Source of the DNA: Erwinia piriflorinigrans CFBP 5888
GTDB lineage: Bacteria; Pseudomonadota; Gammaproteobacteria; Enterobacterales; Enterobacteriaceae
Length of the DNA: 64,000 bases
Assembly (NCBI RefSeq): GCF_001050515.1
Contig: NZ_CAHS01000014.1
Coordinates: forward strand, 186,001 to 250,000
Reading direction: 5' to 3'
In this document: in pieces, positions 41,160-50,782 of the stretch
Position numbering within the stretch: position 1 is the stretch's first letter
Layout: each line of letters starts with the position of its first letter
The notes under the pieces: generated by a model
What the model was told of the DNA's origin: nothing
Databases searched by the model: none
The model's input: only the letters and a program-made list of their open reading frames with translations
Translations under genes and position numbers: made by a program

Positions 41160-43214
41160 ATGGAACTGAAAGCGACATCGTTGGGCAAACATCTGGCGCA
41201 GCACCCTTACAATCGGGTGCGGCTGCTGACCGCAGGCATCGAGGTCAGCGGTGAAAAGCATAAATATATGATCCCTTTCAACCAGCTGCATGCGATCAAA
41301 TGTAAACGAGGACTGGTTTGGGGGGAACTGGAGTTCACGTTACCAGACGGTAAGGTCGTGCGTCTTCATGGCACCGAATGGAATGAAACTCAGCGCTTCT
41401 ACCACCATCTCAGCCAGTTATGGCACCAGTGGAGCAGTGAAATGAGTGATGTTTCCGCCACGGTGCTTGCCGAGCAGGAGCATCAAATTGGTCAGGCTGA
41501 ACGACAGGACCGCTGGCTGTCGCGTGGCGATATGGCTGGCTGGCAGCGGGCAATTCACCAGGCTTTTGAGCGTCTACCGCTGCCGGTCGAACGGCTTGAT
41601 GAATTTGACAACTGCCGCGAAGCCTATCAATTCTGCCTGAAATGGCTCAACGATGGTGAATGCCAGCGTAGCAAACGCAACGCCGAATGGACGGAGCGTA
41701 TGCTGGAACAACATGCCGACTTCTTTACACAGGTTGAACCCTCGCCGCTAAATGTCTCCCAGGCGCGGGCGGTGGTTAATGGTGAAGAGGCTGTGCTGGT
41801 GTTGGCGGGGGCAGGCAGTGGTAAAACGTCGGTACTGGTGGCGCGTGCCGGCTGGTTGATGATGCGCAAGCAGGCTAGTGCCGATCAGGTTTTATTACTG
41901 GCATTTGGTCGCAAGGCCGCAGATGAGATGAACGAGCGTATTCGGGCACGTCTGGGGACGGATGAAATCCAGGCACGAACATTTCATGCGCTGGCGCTGC
42001 ATATCATTCAACAAAGTAGCAATAAATCCCCAGCTATCAGCAAGCTGGAAACCGATAGTGACACCCGGCAGGCACTGCTGATTAAGGTTTGGCGTCAGCA
42101 ATGTAGTGAGAAGAAAGCCCAGGCAAACGGCTGGCGTCAATGGCTGACTGACGAGCTTGATTGGGACGTGCCTGACGGTACTTTTTGGCAAGACGATCGG
42201 CTTGCGCGCCGGCTTGCCAGTCGTCTGGAGCGCTGGTTAGGATTAATGCGTATGCACGGGGGCGCTCAGGCGCAGATGATCGAGTCAGCCCCGGAAGAGA
42301 TACGGGTGCTTTTCACTAAACGCGTAAAATTAATGGCTCCTTTAATGAAGGCGTGGAAAGGCGCACTGAAAGAAGAGGGGGCTACCGATTTCGCCGGATT
42401 GATTCATCAGGCGGTAAACCTTCTGGATAAGGGGCGTTTTATCAGCCCGTGGAAGCATATCCTGGTGGATGAGTTTCAGGATATCTCACCACAACGTGCG
42501 GCACTCCTTACGGCATTACGTCGACAGAATACGAAAACCTCACTGTTTGCCGTTGGCGATGACTGGCAGGCCATCTACCGTTTCAGTGGTGCTGAAATGG
42601 CGTTAACCACCTCCTTCCATCATTATTTTGGCGCAGGCGACCGCTGTGTGCTGGATACCACCTACCGCTTTAACCAACGCATTGGCGAAGTGGCCAACAC
42701 GTTTATACAGGCCAACCCTGCTCAACTAAAAAAACCGCTCAACGGCCTTAGTAAAGGAAATAAAAAGTCGATTTCATTGCTACCGGAGGAGCAGCTGGAG
42801 CCGTTACTGAACAAAATCAGTGGATACGCTACACCCGATGAACGGATTTTGCTGCTGTCGCGATATCACCATTTGCGCCCAGAGGTGCTGAATAAAGCTG
42901 CAACCCGCTGGCCGAAGTTAAACATCGAATTTATGACGGTCCATGCCAGCAAGGGCCAACAGGCGGATTATGTGATTGTGCTGGGACTTTCGGAGGGTAA
43001 GGATGGCTTCCCCGCAGAGGCGAGAGAGTCGGTGATGGAAGACGCACTGCTACCGATCCCCGAGGATTTTCCGCATGCCGAAGAGCGCAGGCTGGCTTAT
43101 GTCGCGATGACTCGCGCCCGGCAGCAGGTATGGCTGTTGTATGACGGTGATGCGCCTTCGGTCTTTGTCGCGGAGTTGAGTAAACAGGGCGTGCCAACAC
43201 TGCGCAAACCCTGA
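41160..43214 (+). CDS. helD: DNA helicase IV (UvrD/Rep superfamily 1)
   Basis: The 684-residue protein, the same length as E. coli HelD, has a short N-terminal domain and then SF1A helicase motifs: Walker A AGAGSGKTS near 217-225, ARTFHALALHII, motif II VDEFQDISPQR, motif III GDDWQAIYRFSG, and motifs V/VI MTVHASKGQQADYVIVLG and RRLAYVAMTRARQQV. It unwinds DNA 3' to 5'. It is divergent from yccF and convergent with mgsA. Confidence 0.96.
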   Translation: MELKATSLGKHLAQHPYNRVRLLTAGIEVSGEKHKYMIPFNQLHAIKCKRGLVWGELEFTLPDGKVVRLHGTEWNETQRFYHHLSQLWHQWSSEMSDVSATVLAEQEHQIGQAERQDRWLSRGDMAGWQRAIHQAFERLPLPVERLDEFDNCREAYQFCLKWLNDGECQRSKRNAEWTERMLEQHADFFTQVEPSPLNVSQARAVVNGEEAVLVLAGAGSGKTSVLVARAGWLMMRKQASADQVLLLAFGRKAADEMNERIRARLGTDEIQARTFHALALHIIQQSSNKSPAISKLETDSDTRQALLIKVWRQQCSEKKAQANGWRQWLTDELDWDVPDGTFWQDDRLARRLASRLERWLGLMRMHGGAQAQMIESAPEEIRVLFTKRVKLMAPLMKAWKGALKEEGATDFAGLIHQAVNLLDKGRFISPWKHILVDEFQDISPQRAALLTALRRQNTKTSLFAVGDDWQAIYRFSGAEMALTTSFHHYFGAGDRCVLDTTYRFNQRIGEVANTFIQANPAQLKKPLNGLSKGNKKSISLLPEEQLEPLLNKISGYATPDERILLLSRYHHLRPEVLNKAATRWPKLNIEFMTVHASKGQQADYVIVLGLSEGKDGFPAEARESVMEDALLPIPEDFPHAEERRLAYVAMTRARQQVWLLYDGDAPSVFVAELSKQGVPTLRKP

Positions 43215-43234
43215 CACGACTCTGTAGTGATGCA

Positions 43235-43693
43235 TTATTTTAAACGTTCTTGCAGATAGCGCTGATAATCTGGGATCGCGATTTCCATCGGCTGGTCAAA
43301 CAGCGGCGATTGGATAATAAAGTCGGCGGTGGCGAGATTGGTGGCGACCGGTATGTTCCATACTGTCGCGAGACGCAGAAGGGCCTTAACATCAGGATCG
43401 TGCGGCACGGCGTTGAGCGGATCCCAAAAGAAAATGAGCAGGTCGATGCGGCCTTCTGAAATCAGCGCACCTACCTGCTGGTCACCGCCCATCGGGCCGC
43501 TCATCATGGCGGTAACGGCCAGGCCGGTGGTGCGCTGGACCAGATTGCCTGTCGTGCCGGTGGCGTAGAGGGTGTGATGCTGAAGCTTTTCTTTGTGAAT
43601 ATCAACCCACTGTATCAAAGAGGTTTTGCAGTGGTCATGAGCCACCAGCGCGATGTGTTTTTGTGCCTGGATGGTGCGGGTAGTCTGATCCAT
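43235..43693 (-). CDS. mgsA: Methylglyoxal synthase
   Basis: The 152-residue protein converts dihydroxyacetone phosphate to methylglyoxal and phosphate. The active-site segments [19 protein letters not shown] and [22 protein letters not shown] are present, including the catalytic Asp of GGDQQ. Length equals E. coli MgsA. The type II glyoxalase gloC at 7,595 detoxifies the product. Confidence 0.97.
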   Translation of the reverse strand: MDQTTRTIQAQKHIALVAHDHCKTSLIQWVDIHKEKLQHHTLYATGTTGNLVQRTTGLAVTAMMSGPMGGDQQVGALISEGRIDLLIFFWDPLNAVPHDPDVKALLRLATVWNIPVATNLATADFIIQSPLFDQPMEIAIPDYQRYLQERLK

Positions 43694-43774
43694 TCAGAGA
43701 TCCTGGTTAGCTGGATAGGGCAAAAAGGAATGAGCAAACAGAAGGTTAAGTGTAGTCCCGCAACCACACAGATA

Positions 43775-44413
43775 TCAACTGGTATGCAGGGCGTTCATCA
43801 CCATAATCAGGCGTTGACGCGTGGCGGTATCAACCTGAAGAAACCACAGGCGCAGCACGGGGTGTTCAGGCTGAAGACTGCTGGTTATGTCGGGGATATT
43901 GCCCGCCGGAGCTTTCATCGGCAGCGTTTTCGAAAAGCGTGGCACCGATGCCACTTTGCCCGACATATTGTAGATCAGCATCGCCTGCTCGAAACCACTC
44001 TGCGCCCCGGTCGCTAAGCGATCGCGCCTGGCATCGACTTCAGTGCCCTGTTCATTCATCAGGGTGAACTGAGGTTTGCTGTCGAAATGTTTGGCCTGAT
44101 GCAGCGTTTTTAATTCCGGTAGGTTGATGACCACTGAAGCGCTGCGGGCCGTAAAGGTGACAATTTGCGGTGATGATTTCCAGTTTATGGTGGCCTGCGC
44201 GGAATTTTTAACTTTTTTCTCTACCTGAAATAATAACTGATGCTCACCACGTTCCAGCTCCAGCCCATCCGCTCCTTTCAGCAGCGAACCCGAAATTTTA
44301 TGGCCATCCAGAACCAGGAGGTTAATATCAACAGACAATTTCAGCGTTGTCGCCAGTGAGTTTGCTGCCACCAGCATTGCCAGTAGCGCGGTGATGGCCA
44401 TACGCAGCTTCAT
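43775..44413 (-). CDS. csgI: CsgI/YccT, secreted DUF2057 protein
   Basis: The 212-residue protein has a signal peptide (MKLRMAITALLAMLVAANSLA) then a DUF2057 domain (TTLKLSVDINLLVLDGHKISGSLLKGADGLELERGEHQLLFQVE). The E. coli homolog YccT was described as a periplasmic inhibitor of curli assembly (CsgI). Only the N-terminal third is strongly conserved; the rest is divergent. ATG 44413 has GGAG upstream and begins the signal peptide; an ATG seven codons earlier is less likely. Confidence 0.88.
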   Translation of the reverse strand: MKLRMAITALLAMLVAANSLATTLKLSVDINLLVLDGHKISGSLLKGADGLELERGEHQLLFQVEKKVKNSAQATINWKSSPQIVTFTARSASVVINLPELKTLHQAKHFDSKPQFTLMNEQGTEVDARRDRLATGAQSGFEQAMLIYNMSGKVASVPRFSKTLPMKAPAGNIPDITSSLQPEHPVLRLWFLQVDTATRQRLIMVMNALHTS

Positions 44414-44599
44414 TGTTACTCCAAAGTGGGACAAATAGGGGACTGATACGAGTGTATCAAAGTCTTTCAGTATGGCAGCATATTAACATTTGAACATACT
44501 TATTTGTGCTACGAGTCGTAAACAGGCTAAATGTTATTTTTCATCTCGTCGGGTTTGCCACAATGAGAGTTCATAAGCGGTTTGAAACAGGGGGCTAAA

Positions 44600-45019
44600 A
44601 TGAATGATAAAACTATCGCTGACATTCTGTTGTCGACAAAAACGATTGCATTGGTGGGGGCCAGTGACAACCCCGCACGTCCAAGTTATCAGGTGATGGC
44701 ATACCTGCTAACACAGGGTTATCAGGTTATCCCTGTCAGTCCGAAACTGGCCGGAAAAACACTTCAGGGGCAGACTGTTTATGCTGCACTGGCAGATATT
44801 CCTGTGGAGATTGATATGGTCGACGTTTTTCGTCAATCGGATGCGGCATGGGAAGTGGCGCAGGAGGCAATAGCCATTCATGCCAAGGCATTATGGCTAC
44901 AAATTGGCGTGCTCAATGATCAGGCGGCAGTGTTAGCGAAAGAGTCGGGTTTACAGGTTGTGATGGATCGCTGTCCCAAAATTGAGATCCCGCGTTTGGG
45001 GCTGGAGAAACAACAGTAA
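44600..45019 (+). CDS. yccU: YccU, CoA-binding Rossmann-fold protein
   Basis: The 139-residue protein has the CoA-binding domain fold (TIALVGASDNPARPSYQVMAYLLTQGYQVIPVSP) and conserved DMVDVFR and VMDRCPKIEIPRL. No reaction is established for the family. ATG 44600 follows CAGGGGGC; a TTG six codons upstream is in frame but less likely. It is divergent from csgI and convergent with hspQ. Confidence 0.93.
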   Translation: MNDKTIADILLSTKTIALVGASDNPARPSYQVMAYLLTQGYQVIPVSPKLAGKTLQGQTVYAALADIPVEIDMVDVFRQSDAAWEVAQEAIAIHAKALWLQIGVLNDQAAVLAKESGLQVVMDRCPKIEIPRLGLEKQQ

Positions 45020-45023
45020 AACA

Positions 45024-45040
45024 CCCCGCACAGGGCGGGG
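45024..45040. terminator. Hairpin between convergent yccU and hspQ
   Basis: CCCCGC-ACAGG-GCGGGG (6-bp GC stem). TGTTTTA follows on the minus strand, so it probably ends hspQ and perhaps yccU. Confidence 0.5.
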
Positions 45041-45044
45041 CTAT

Positions 45045-45362
45045 TCAGTTTCTTAATCTTGGCGCCTGAAGCTGCTGGCGAACAGAGGCTGCAAGTTCAT
45101 CCATTGAGGGTTGCTCAGGATGCTCTCCTGGAATTTCCCATGACAGCTGAGCTTCAGCCAGGTAGGTTTGCACCGTCTGGCCGTCATCATCTTCCATCAC
45201 AACGTGATACCACGGAGCACCTCGCAGCGATTCACCGGCGGCAATATCGTCTATTTCCGTGTCTTCTAATGAATATTCCGGATCAACATCAACGATCACG
45301 CCCAGAAAGCCGAGTAGCTGATGGCGTACCTGTTGTCCAAGACCAAATTTGCTGGCAATCAT
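45045..45362 (-). CDS. hspQ: Heat shock protein HspQ
   Basis: The 105-residue acidic protein starts [34 protein letters not shown] and ends [24 protein letters not shown]. It matches E. coli HspQ (YccV) in length and both termini. HspQ is a hemimethylated-DNA-binding, Lon-specificity-enhancing protein. GGAGG precedes ATG 45362; the open frame extends 27 codons further upstream without similarity. Confidence 0.95.
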   Translation of the reverse strand: MIASKFGLGQQVRHQLLGFLGVIVDVDPEYSLEDTEIDDIAAGESLRGAPWYHVVMEDDDGQTVQTYLAEAQLSWEIPGEHPEQPSMDELAASVRQQLQAPRLRN

Positions 45363-45423
45363 CGTAACCTCCGAATAAACCTTGTACTTAGGTCTATATG
45401 GAGGCGGTAACGACGTTTTCAAG

Positions 45424-46614
45424 TCAAATGACGTGGCAGGCAAAACCTTTCAGATACATCCCTTCCGGGTAGCTGCTAATCACCGGGTGATCGGCGGCTT
45501 GTCGGAACTGTTCGATAAACTGCACATCCCGCTGAGCATCGACGGCCGCATCCGCAAGGATTTTCTGGAACAGTTCGGTCGCCATCAGGCCGGAGCAGGA
45601 GAAAGTCAGCAGCATCCCACCTGGGTTCAGTAACTGCATTGCCAGCATATTGATATCCTTATAACCCCGGCAGGCTCCCATCAGCTGATTTTTGTTTTCC
45701 ACGAATTTTGGCGGGTCCATAATAATCAAATCGAACTTTTCACCCTCATCACGGTAGCGGCGCAGCAGCTTGAAAACGTCATCACGCTGAAAATGAGCTT
45801 TACTGACATCCAACCCGTTAAGTTCAACATTTTGACGCGCGACATCCAGCGCCGCCTGCGAGGTATCAACACTGATGACCTCTTTGCAGTTGCCCATAAG
45901 GGCAGATACGGCGAAGCCGCCGGTGTAGGAGAAACAGTTCAACACGCGGCGGCCCTGAGCATAGCGACGGGTTGCTACACGGCTGTCACGCTGATCGAGG
46001 TAATAGCCGGTTTTATGTCCGGTCTGAATATCCACCAGCAGCTTCATACCGTGCTCGGTAATGGGCAGAAGAGGCGGTGGCGCCTCACCCAGCACGACGC
46101 CCTGAGTGAGTTCCAGTCCCTCTTTCTTGCGCACGCTGACATCAGAGCGATCGTAAATTGCGCAATCAGGGTAGCACTGTTGCAGCGCAGTGATGAGCGC
46201 CGCGCGCTGGTACTCTGCACCGGCAGATAACAGCTGCAACACCAAGTAGTTACCGAAACGGTCGATAGTGATCCCCGGTAGTCCATCAGATTCACCGGCG
46301 ATCAGGCGATAGCTATCCAGATTGTCTCGCTGCGCCAGCCAGTCGCGCAGCTGTTGTGCGGCGTTGAGTCGGCGTACGAAAAAGTCGATATCTATCGATT
46401 CATCCTGCTGCCAGCTCCAGACACGGGCGCGGATCTGGGATGAAGGAGACCAGGCTGCACGCGCCAGCCATTTACCCTGGCTGTCACAAACATCAATAGT
46501 TTCTCCCGGCTGGGCCTTACCTTCCATACGGGCAACGGCACCGGAGAACACCCACGGATGACGACGAAGTAAGGATTTTTCACGTCCTTTGGTAAGAATT
46601 AAACGAACGGTCAT
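45424..46614 (-). CDS. rlmI: 23S rRNA m5C1962 methyltransferase RlmI
   Basis: The 396-residue protein has an N-terminal PUA domain (residues about 1-75) and a Rossmann methyltransferase domain ([44 protein letters not shown]; catalytic Cys in TFSCSGLM). It methylates C1962 of 23S rRNA. Length equals the E. coli protein. hspQ lies 61 bp downstream on the same strand. Confidence 0.97.
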   Translation of the reverse strand: MTVRLILTKGREKSLLRRHPWVFSGAVARMEGKAQPGETIDVCDSQGKWLARAAWSPSSQIRARVWSWQQDESIDIDFFVRRLNAAQQLRDWLAQRDNLDSYRLIAGESDGLPGITIDRFGNYLVLQLLSAGAEYQRAALITALQQCYPDCAIYDRSDVSVRKKEGLELTQGVVLGEAPPPLLPITEHGMKLLVDIQTGHKTGYYLDQRDSRVATRRYAQGRRVLNCFSYTGGFAVSALMGNCKEVISVDTSQAALDVARQNVELNGLDVSKAHFQRDDVFKLLRRYRDEGEKFDLIIMDPPKFVENKNQLMGACRGYKDINMLAMQLLNPGGMLLTFSCSGLMATELFQKILADAAVDAQRDVQFIEQFRQAADHPVISSYPEGMYLKGFACHVI

Positions 46615-46702
46615 GTTTTGCTATGCTTAATCTAAGAAAATCAGACGATATTGTCCGGTGCCATCGGTAAAAAAGCAATGAGTCTTGGTCAGTGGAGGGA
46701 AA

Positions 46703-46981
46703 ATGGCAATCATCTGTGTTCGTGCGTGGGTGCACGGTCGGGTGCAAGGCGTGGGGTTTCGCTACAGTACCCGGCTTGAAGCGCACAAGCATGATGTGTG
46801 TGGTTATGCAATAAACCTGGATGATGGCAGTGTCGAGGTCGGTGCCTGCGGAGAAGCGCAGCAGGTAGAGTCACTGCTGACATGGTTGAAAGCCGGTGGC
46901 CCCTGCGGCGCGCGTGCTGATAAGGTGCTGGTTGAGCCCTGGCATCCCGCACATTTCCCACAGGGATTCATTACGGGCTAA
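46703..46981 (+). CDS. acyP: Acylphosphatase (YccX)
   Basis: The 92-residue protein contains the acylphosphatase signature [16 protein letters not shown], with catalytic Arg, and [13 protein letters not shown] with catalytic Asn. It hydrolyses the carboxyl-phosphate bond of acylphosphates. ATG 46703 follows TGGAGGGA. Confidence 0.94.
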   Translation: MAIICVRAWVHGRVQGVGFRYSTRLEAHKHDVCGYAINLDDGSVEVGACGEAQQVESLLTWLKAGGPCGARADKVLVEPWHPAHFPQGFITG

Positions 46982-46984
46982 GCA

Positions 46985-47311
46985 CTACAGACACTTAACG
47001 GGTTTCGGCAGGCCGGCGATTTTCGTTGCCTGTTTGGCCGGCCCCTTGGGGAAAAGACGAAAAAGATAGCGGCTATTGCCTTTTTCCTCGCCATACTTCT
47101 GTGCCATCGCTTTGACCAACATGCGCACGGCAGGAGAGGTATTAAACTCCAGATAAAATGCCCTGACGAAATGAACAACTTCCCAGTGAGCTTCGCTCAG
47201 TTCAATCGCCTCTTCTGCCGCCAGTTGCAGAGCCAGACCTTCACTCCAGTCTGTCGTGGATTTCAGATAACCTTGCGCATCTCGCGCTATTTCTTTGCCA
47301 TTAAACTGCAC
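46985..47311 (-). CDS. tusE: Sulfurtransferase TusE
   Basis: The 108-residue DsrC-family protein passes sulfur from TusBCD to MnmA for 2-thiouridine formation in tRNA. The C-terminal arm GLPKPVKCL ends with the conserved penultimate Cys. Only 3 bp separate its stop from the convergent acyP stop. Confidence 0.95.
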   Translation of the reverse strand: MQFNGKEIARDAQGYLKSTTDWSEGLALQLAAEEAIELSEAHWEVVHFVRAFYLEFNTSPAVRMLVKAMAQKYGEEKGNSRYLFRLFPKGPAKQATKIAGLPKPVKCL

Positions 47312-47362
47312 TGTCTTGCCTCACCCTTGTTGACCGGGGCCTAGTCTAACAAATTTTTGTTG

Positions 47363-47393
47363 CGGCAAAAATAAAGCCCCGCATATGCAGGGC
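47363..47393 (-). terminator. Terminator of yccA
   Basis: On the minus strand GCCC-T-GCAT/ATGC-G-GGGC (47376-47393) forms a stem with one mismatch, followed by TTTATTTTT. It begins 22 bp after the yccA stop. Confidence 0.65.
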
Positions 47394-47414
47394 CTCCGTG
47401 ACAGCCGGAAGGGC

Positions 47415-48071
47415 TTAGTTGCTGCGGGACATTCCCAGCAGGCTGAGCAGGCTGACAAAAATATTATAGATAGAGACATACAGGCTAACCGTCGCGCGGA
47501 TGTAGTTGGTTTCGCCGCCGTGAATGATGTTGCTGGTTTCCCACAGGATTGCGCCGGTAGAGAACAGCACGAACAATACGCTGATTGCCATATGCAGAGC
47601 GGGAATATTCAGGAACAGATTGGCGACTACGGCGATGAGTAGGACAACGAAGCCTGCCATTAACATGCCGGACAGGAATGACATATCCTTGCGGGTGGTC
47701 AGTACATAAGCCGAACAGCAGAAGAACACCAGCGCAGTACCGCCTAGCGCCAGACCAATAACATCACCCATTCCGGCAGACAGGAAACTGTTCAGGATGG
47801 GGCCAAGGCAGTAGCCCAGGAAGCCGGTGAAAGCGAATGCGGCGAGAATGCCACTCGGGCTGTTAGCCAGGCGGTAGGTTAAGAACATGAGGCCATAAAA
47901 ACCAGCCAACATCAGAATCAACCCCGGTGCCGGCAGTGCGAATACGGTACTCAGCGTGGCGGTCAGAGCTGAAAATGCCAGTGTCAGGCCAAGCAGAAAA
48001 TAGGTGTTGCGCAGAACTCTGTGCGTACTCAGCAGTGAGCTGTCGCGCGTGGAGGAAACGATGCGATCCAT
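47415..48071 (-). CDS. yccA: YccA, FtsH modulator (BAX inhibitor-1 family)
   Basis: This 218-residue inner-membrane protein has seven hydrophobic helices and the BI-1 family ending ([26 protein letters not shown]). In E. coli, YccA is a substrate and inhibitor of the FtsH protease and protects SecY. It is located between tusE and serT as in E. coli. Confidence 0.95.
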   Translation of the reverse strand: MDRIVSSTRDSSLLSTHRVLRNTYFLLGLTLAFSALTATLSTVFALPAPGLILMLAGFYGLMFLTYRLANSPSGILAAFAFTGFLGYCLGPILNSFLSAGMGDVIGLALGGTALVFFCCSAYVLTTRKDMSFLSGMLMAGFVVLLIAVVANLFLNIPALHMAISVLFVLFSTGAILWETSNIIHGGETNYIRATVSLYVSIYNIFVSLLSLLGMSRSN

Positions 48072-48258
48072 AAAGCACCTCTCAGGATGACTGAAGTTGG
48101 AAAATGTCTGTCGGTGAGCATAAGGAGTGCAAAATGACGGGGGAAGCCGTTTTACCCTTCTTTACGCGGGGGGGCGCTGGTTTTGTCGGCATTTTGTTGA
48201 TAATTACGGCAGATGCGCGCCGTGTGGTTTTTTTTTACGCAACTGAAATAAAAGCTGC

Positions 48259-48287
48259 TTTACAAGCTCATCGCAGGTGTTTATAGT
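48259..48287 (+). promoter_or_regulatory. Promoter of the first tRNA-Ser gene
   Basis: TTTACA (48259-48264), a 17-nt spacer and TATAGT (48282-48287), followed by a GC-rich GCCGCCC discriminator typical of stringently controlled stable-RNA promoters. The tRNA begins 12 nt after the -10 box. Confidence 0.8.
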
Positions 48288-48299
48288 GCCGCCCAACGT

Positions 48300-48387
48300 G
48301 GAGGAGTGGCCGAGTGGCTGAAGGCACCGGTCTTGAAAACCGGCGACGGGAAACCGTTCTAGAGTTCGAATCTCTACTCCTCCACCA
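48300..48387 (+). tRNA. serT: tRNA-Ser (anticodon UGA), copy 1
   Basis: This is an 88-nt class II tRNA with long variable arm. The acceptor GGAGGAG pairs with CTCCTCC, the anticodon loop is CTTGAAA (anticodon TGA, reads UCA), the T arm has TTCGAAT, and CCA is encoded. E. coli has its single serT in the same place, between yccA and agp. Confidence 0.97.
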
Positions 48388-48396
48388 TCAAATTTA

Positions 48397-48422
48397 ACGG
48401 GTCAGCGTAAAGCTGGCCCGTT
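48397..48422 (+). terminator. Terminator of tRNA-Ser copy 1
   Basis: ACGGGTCAGC and GCTGGCCCGT form a 10-bp stem with one G-U pair, followed by TTTGTT. Confidence 0.75.
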
Positions 48423-48553
48423 TTGTTATGTGCAGAATAAATATCCGGGGATCTTTGAACTTAGCTGCCACCAACCCCGTTAAGGTGACTGGCGATTATT
48501 TTGCCTGTTGAATTCAAATGCTCATAAAATCAACAAAATAGCAAAAAATAACG

Positions 48554-48582
48554 TTGGCAAATGAAAAAACATCCCCTATAAT
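48554..48582 (+). promoter_or_regulatory. Promoter of the second tRNA-Ser gene
   Basis: TTGGCA (48554-48559), a 17-nt spacer and perfect TATAAT (48577-48582), followed by a GCGCCCC discriminator. The tRNA starts 48 nt after the -10 box, leaving a short leader to be processed. Confidence 0.85.
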
Positions 48583-48630
48583 GCGCCCCATCAGTTAGCG
48601 GGAGAACATCTCAGTAATTGATAACCGTGT

Positions 48631-48718
48631 GGAGGAGTGGCCGAGTGGCTGAAGGCACCGGTCTTGAAAACCGGCGACGGGAAACCGTTCTAGAGTTCGA
48701 ATCTCTACTCCTCCACCA
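48631..48718 (+). tRNA. serT: tRNA-Ser (anticodon UGA), copy 2
   Basis: These 88 nt read identically to copy 1, including the encoded CCA and anticodon TGA. It has its own promoter and terminator. Flanking DNA differs from that of copy 1 except for GT before and TCAAATT after the gene. Confidence 0.97.
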
Positions 48719-48728
48719 TCAAATTCAG

Positions 48729-48757
48729 CCCCGAGATTGCAAAATCTCGGGGTTTTT
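48729..48757 (+). terminator. Terminator of tRNA-Ser copy 2
   Basis: A perfect 10-bp stem CCCCGAGATT-GCAA-AATCTCGGGG followed by TTTTTG. Confidence 0.9.
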
Positions 48758-49074
48758 GTTTGGCACTTTTTTCCTCATCGACCATTGCCCGGCTTTATGG
48801 CTGCACGCACCAGAACCTTCACCATTGACCCTGTTCAAAAGGGATCTCAACAGCCCCGCCGTAAACATCTTGTTTCTTTTACTGCTCTTCAGGCGACTCA
48901 ACCACCGGTTTAGAATCTGTTATATTCTTACTCACTTATGATTGATCCGAGCCTCTGATGATATGCTTTGCAAAGTGGTTAACCCGCAGTCTGCGTGAAG
49001 TTGCGAGTGGCGGCCCGAGCGGCAGGCTCTGCTGGTCAGCAGGCTCATTCCCTATGAATCAATGGAACAAAAAC
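48758..49074 (+). other. Upstream region of agp
   Basis: About 317 bp without a credible gene. It contains a possible -10 (TATATT near 48,920) and a small perfect hairpin CTGCTG-GT-CAGCAG near 49,030, about 35 bp before the agp start. The in-frame open stretch upstream of agp has no signal peptide and is probably untranslated. Confidence 0.4.
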
Positions 49075-50700
49075 ATGATTAAAAAGTTCAGCCTTTGCAC
49101 CCTGGCCCTTTGTTCAGCATTTTCTGGGGTTCCTGCCTGGGCAGCAGATAGCGACTATCAGCTGGAACAAGTGTTGATGATGAGCCGACATAACCTGCGA
49201 GCCCCCTTAGCGAATAATGGCAGCCTCCTTGAGCAGGCGACCCAAAAAGCGTGGCCAAAATGGGATGTTCCAGGCGGTGAACTGACTACCAAAGGCGGCG
49301 TGCTGGAAGTGTATATGGGCCGTTATACTCGCCAATGGCTTGAGCAACAGGGACTGGCCAAACAGGGTGAATGCCCAAGTTCCGATGCAATTTATGCCTA
49401 TGCCAATAGCCTGCAGCGCACCGTTGCGACTGCACAGTTCTTTGTCACCGGTGCATTCCCTGGGTGCGATATTCCCGTCTCGCATCAGGATGCGATGGGT
49501 AGCATGGATCCCATATTCAACCCGGTCATTACCAATAGCAGTGAAGAGTTTAATAAACAAGCGCTAACGGCTATCAACAGCGAAAGCGAAAAACTGGCGC
49601 TTAACTCTGCATTCCAGCGCCTGGAAAAAATCATCAACTATAAAAGTTCCCCGGCCTGTAACGGCAAAAAACAGTGCGATCTCTCCAGTAATAATCAGAA
49701 CACCTTTACGGCAGAAAATGGAAAAGAACCTAATGTCACTGGCCCTCTGAAGGTAGGTAATTCGCTGGTGGATGCCTTCACCCTGCAATATTACGCAGGT
49801 TTTCCGATGGAGCAGGTGGCCTGGGGGCAGATCAAAACCCCCGAGCAATGGCAAGAACTGGCGGCGATAAAAAATGGCTATCAGAACTCGCTGTTCTCAT
49901 CGCCCGTGGTAGCGCGTGAAATTGCGGCTCCGTTGGTCGATTACATCCGCAGCCTGCTGGTTGATCAGGATAGAGCCACCGCGCCGCTGGTAACGCTGTT
50001 GGTGGGGCATGATTCGAATATCGCCTCACTGCTGAGTGCGCTCGACTTCAAACCCTACACATTGCCAGAACAAAATGAGCAAACGCCGATTGGCGGTATG
50101 GTGCAGTTCCAGCGTTGGCATGATAAGAAAAATGACCGTGAACTGGTAAAAGTGGAATACGTTTATCAGACCTCATCACAGTTACGGGATGAACAACCGC
50201 TGTCGTTGAGCAATCCTCCGCAGCGTGTGACTCTGCAAATGGCTGGCTGTCCGACTGATGCCAATGGTTTCTGTGGTTGGGATCAATTTACACAGGTGCT
50301 GAATAAGTCGCTGCTGGGAACGCCGCTTGAGGTGGCTGCACCCGCTGCGACTAATGAAGTGAAACCAGCTGATAATGATACTGCGGTGAATAAAGCGCTT
50401 GCTGCAAAGGCAGCCGCAGATAAAGCCGCTGCGGAAAGGGCCGCTGCCGAGAAGGTGGCTGCAGAAAAAGCTGTCGCTGCGCAGGCTGTTGCCGATAAAG
50501 CCGCCGCGGAGAAAGTGGCAGCCGAGAAAATGGCTGCGGACAAAGCTGCTGCGGCAAAGGCGGCGCTTGACAAGGCTGCGGCGGAAACCACTCAGGCTAA
50601 GCCAGAGCAAAATAAAGCTGCTGGCGATAACGCAGCAGCAGAGAAGGGGACGGTGGGTAGAAAAGCGTCTGATGACAAAGAGCACGTCAACAAAAGCTAA
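49075..50700 (+). CDS. agp: Glucose-1-phosphatase with Ala/Lys-rich C-terminal extension
   Basis: The 541-residue periplasmic histidine acid phosphatase has a signal peptide ([23 protein letters not shown]), the phosphohistidine motif [10 protein letters not shown] (Arg38, His39) and the acid motif VGHDSN near 311-316. The enzyme core, to about residue 415, aligns with E. coli Agp (413 residues). A further 120 residues follow: about residues 440-505 are near-repeats of [20 protein letters not shown] type, predicted as one long charged helix like TolA domain II, then a polar end with NKS. This tail is absent from E. coli Agp. I chose ATG 49075 (GGAA upstream); an ATG at 49054 would add seven residues. 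Confidence 0.92.
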   Translation: MIKKFSLCTLALCSAFSGVPAWAADSDYQLEQVLMMSRHNLRAPLANNGSLLEQATQKAWPKWDVPGGELTTKGGVLEVYMGRYTRQWLEQQGLAKQGECPSSDAIYAYANSLQRTVATAQFFVTGAFPGCDIPVSHQDAMGSMDPIFNPVITNSSEEFNKQALTAINSESEKLALNSAFQRLEKIINYKSSPACNGKKQCDLSSNNQNTFTAENGKEPNVTGPLKVGNSLVDAFTLQYYAGFPMEQVAWGQIKTPEQWQELAAIKNGYQNSLFSSPVVAREIAAPLVDYIRSLLVDQDRATAPLVTLLVGHDSNIASLLSALDFKPYTLPEQNEQTPIGGMVQFQRWHDKKNDRELVKVEYVYQTSSQLRDEQPLSLSNPPQRVTLQMAGCPTDANGFCGWDQFTQVLNKSLLGTPLEVAAPAATNEVKPADNDTAVNKALAAKAAADKAAAERAAAEKVAAEKAVAAQAVADKAAAEKVAAEKMAADKAAAAKAALDKAAAETTQAKPEQNKAAGDNAAAEKGTVGRKASDDKEHVNKS

Positions 50701-50708
50701 CTCATCAG

Positions 50709-50735
50709 GGGGCGAGCCTGTTTTTGCCTCGCCCC
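50709..50735. terminator. Hairpin between convergent agp and the aldehyde dehydrogenase gene
   Basis: GGGGCGAG (50709-50716) pairs with CTCGCCCC (50728-50735). There is no strong T run on either side, so terminator function is uncertain. Confidence 0.4.
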
Positions 50736-50782
50736 ATCCAGTTCAGAGCGGGGCGCACCGTGGTGAAGTGCGCCTTGGTGGC

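Noticed and set aside
41037-41291. Upstream extension of the yccF reading frame
   Set aside because: It overlaps divergent helD and shows no similarity to YccF; the conserved start is 41,036.
48618-48941. Open frame of 107 codons starting before the second tRNA-Ser
   Set aside because: It runs through the tRNA gene and its terminator and has no protein similarity that I recognise.
50182-50685. Long Ala/Ser- or Gln/Pro-rich open frames opposite and beside the 3' end of agp
   Set aside because: They are shadows of the GC-rich, repetitive AAAEK coding sequence of the Agp tail.
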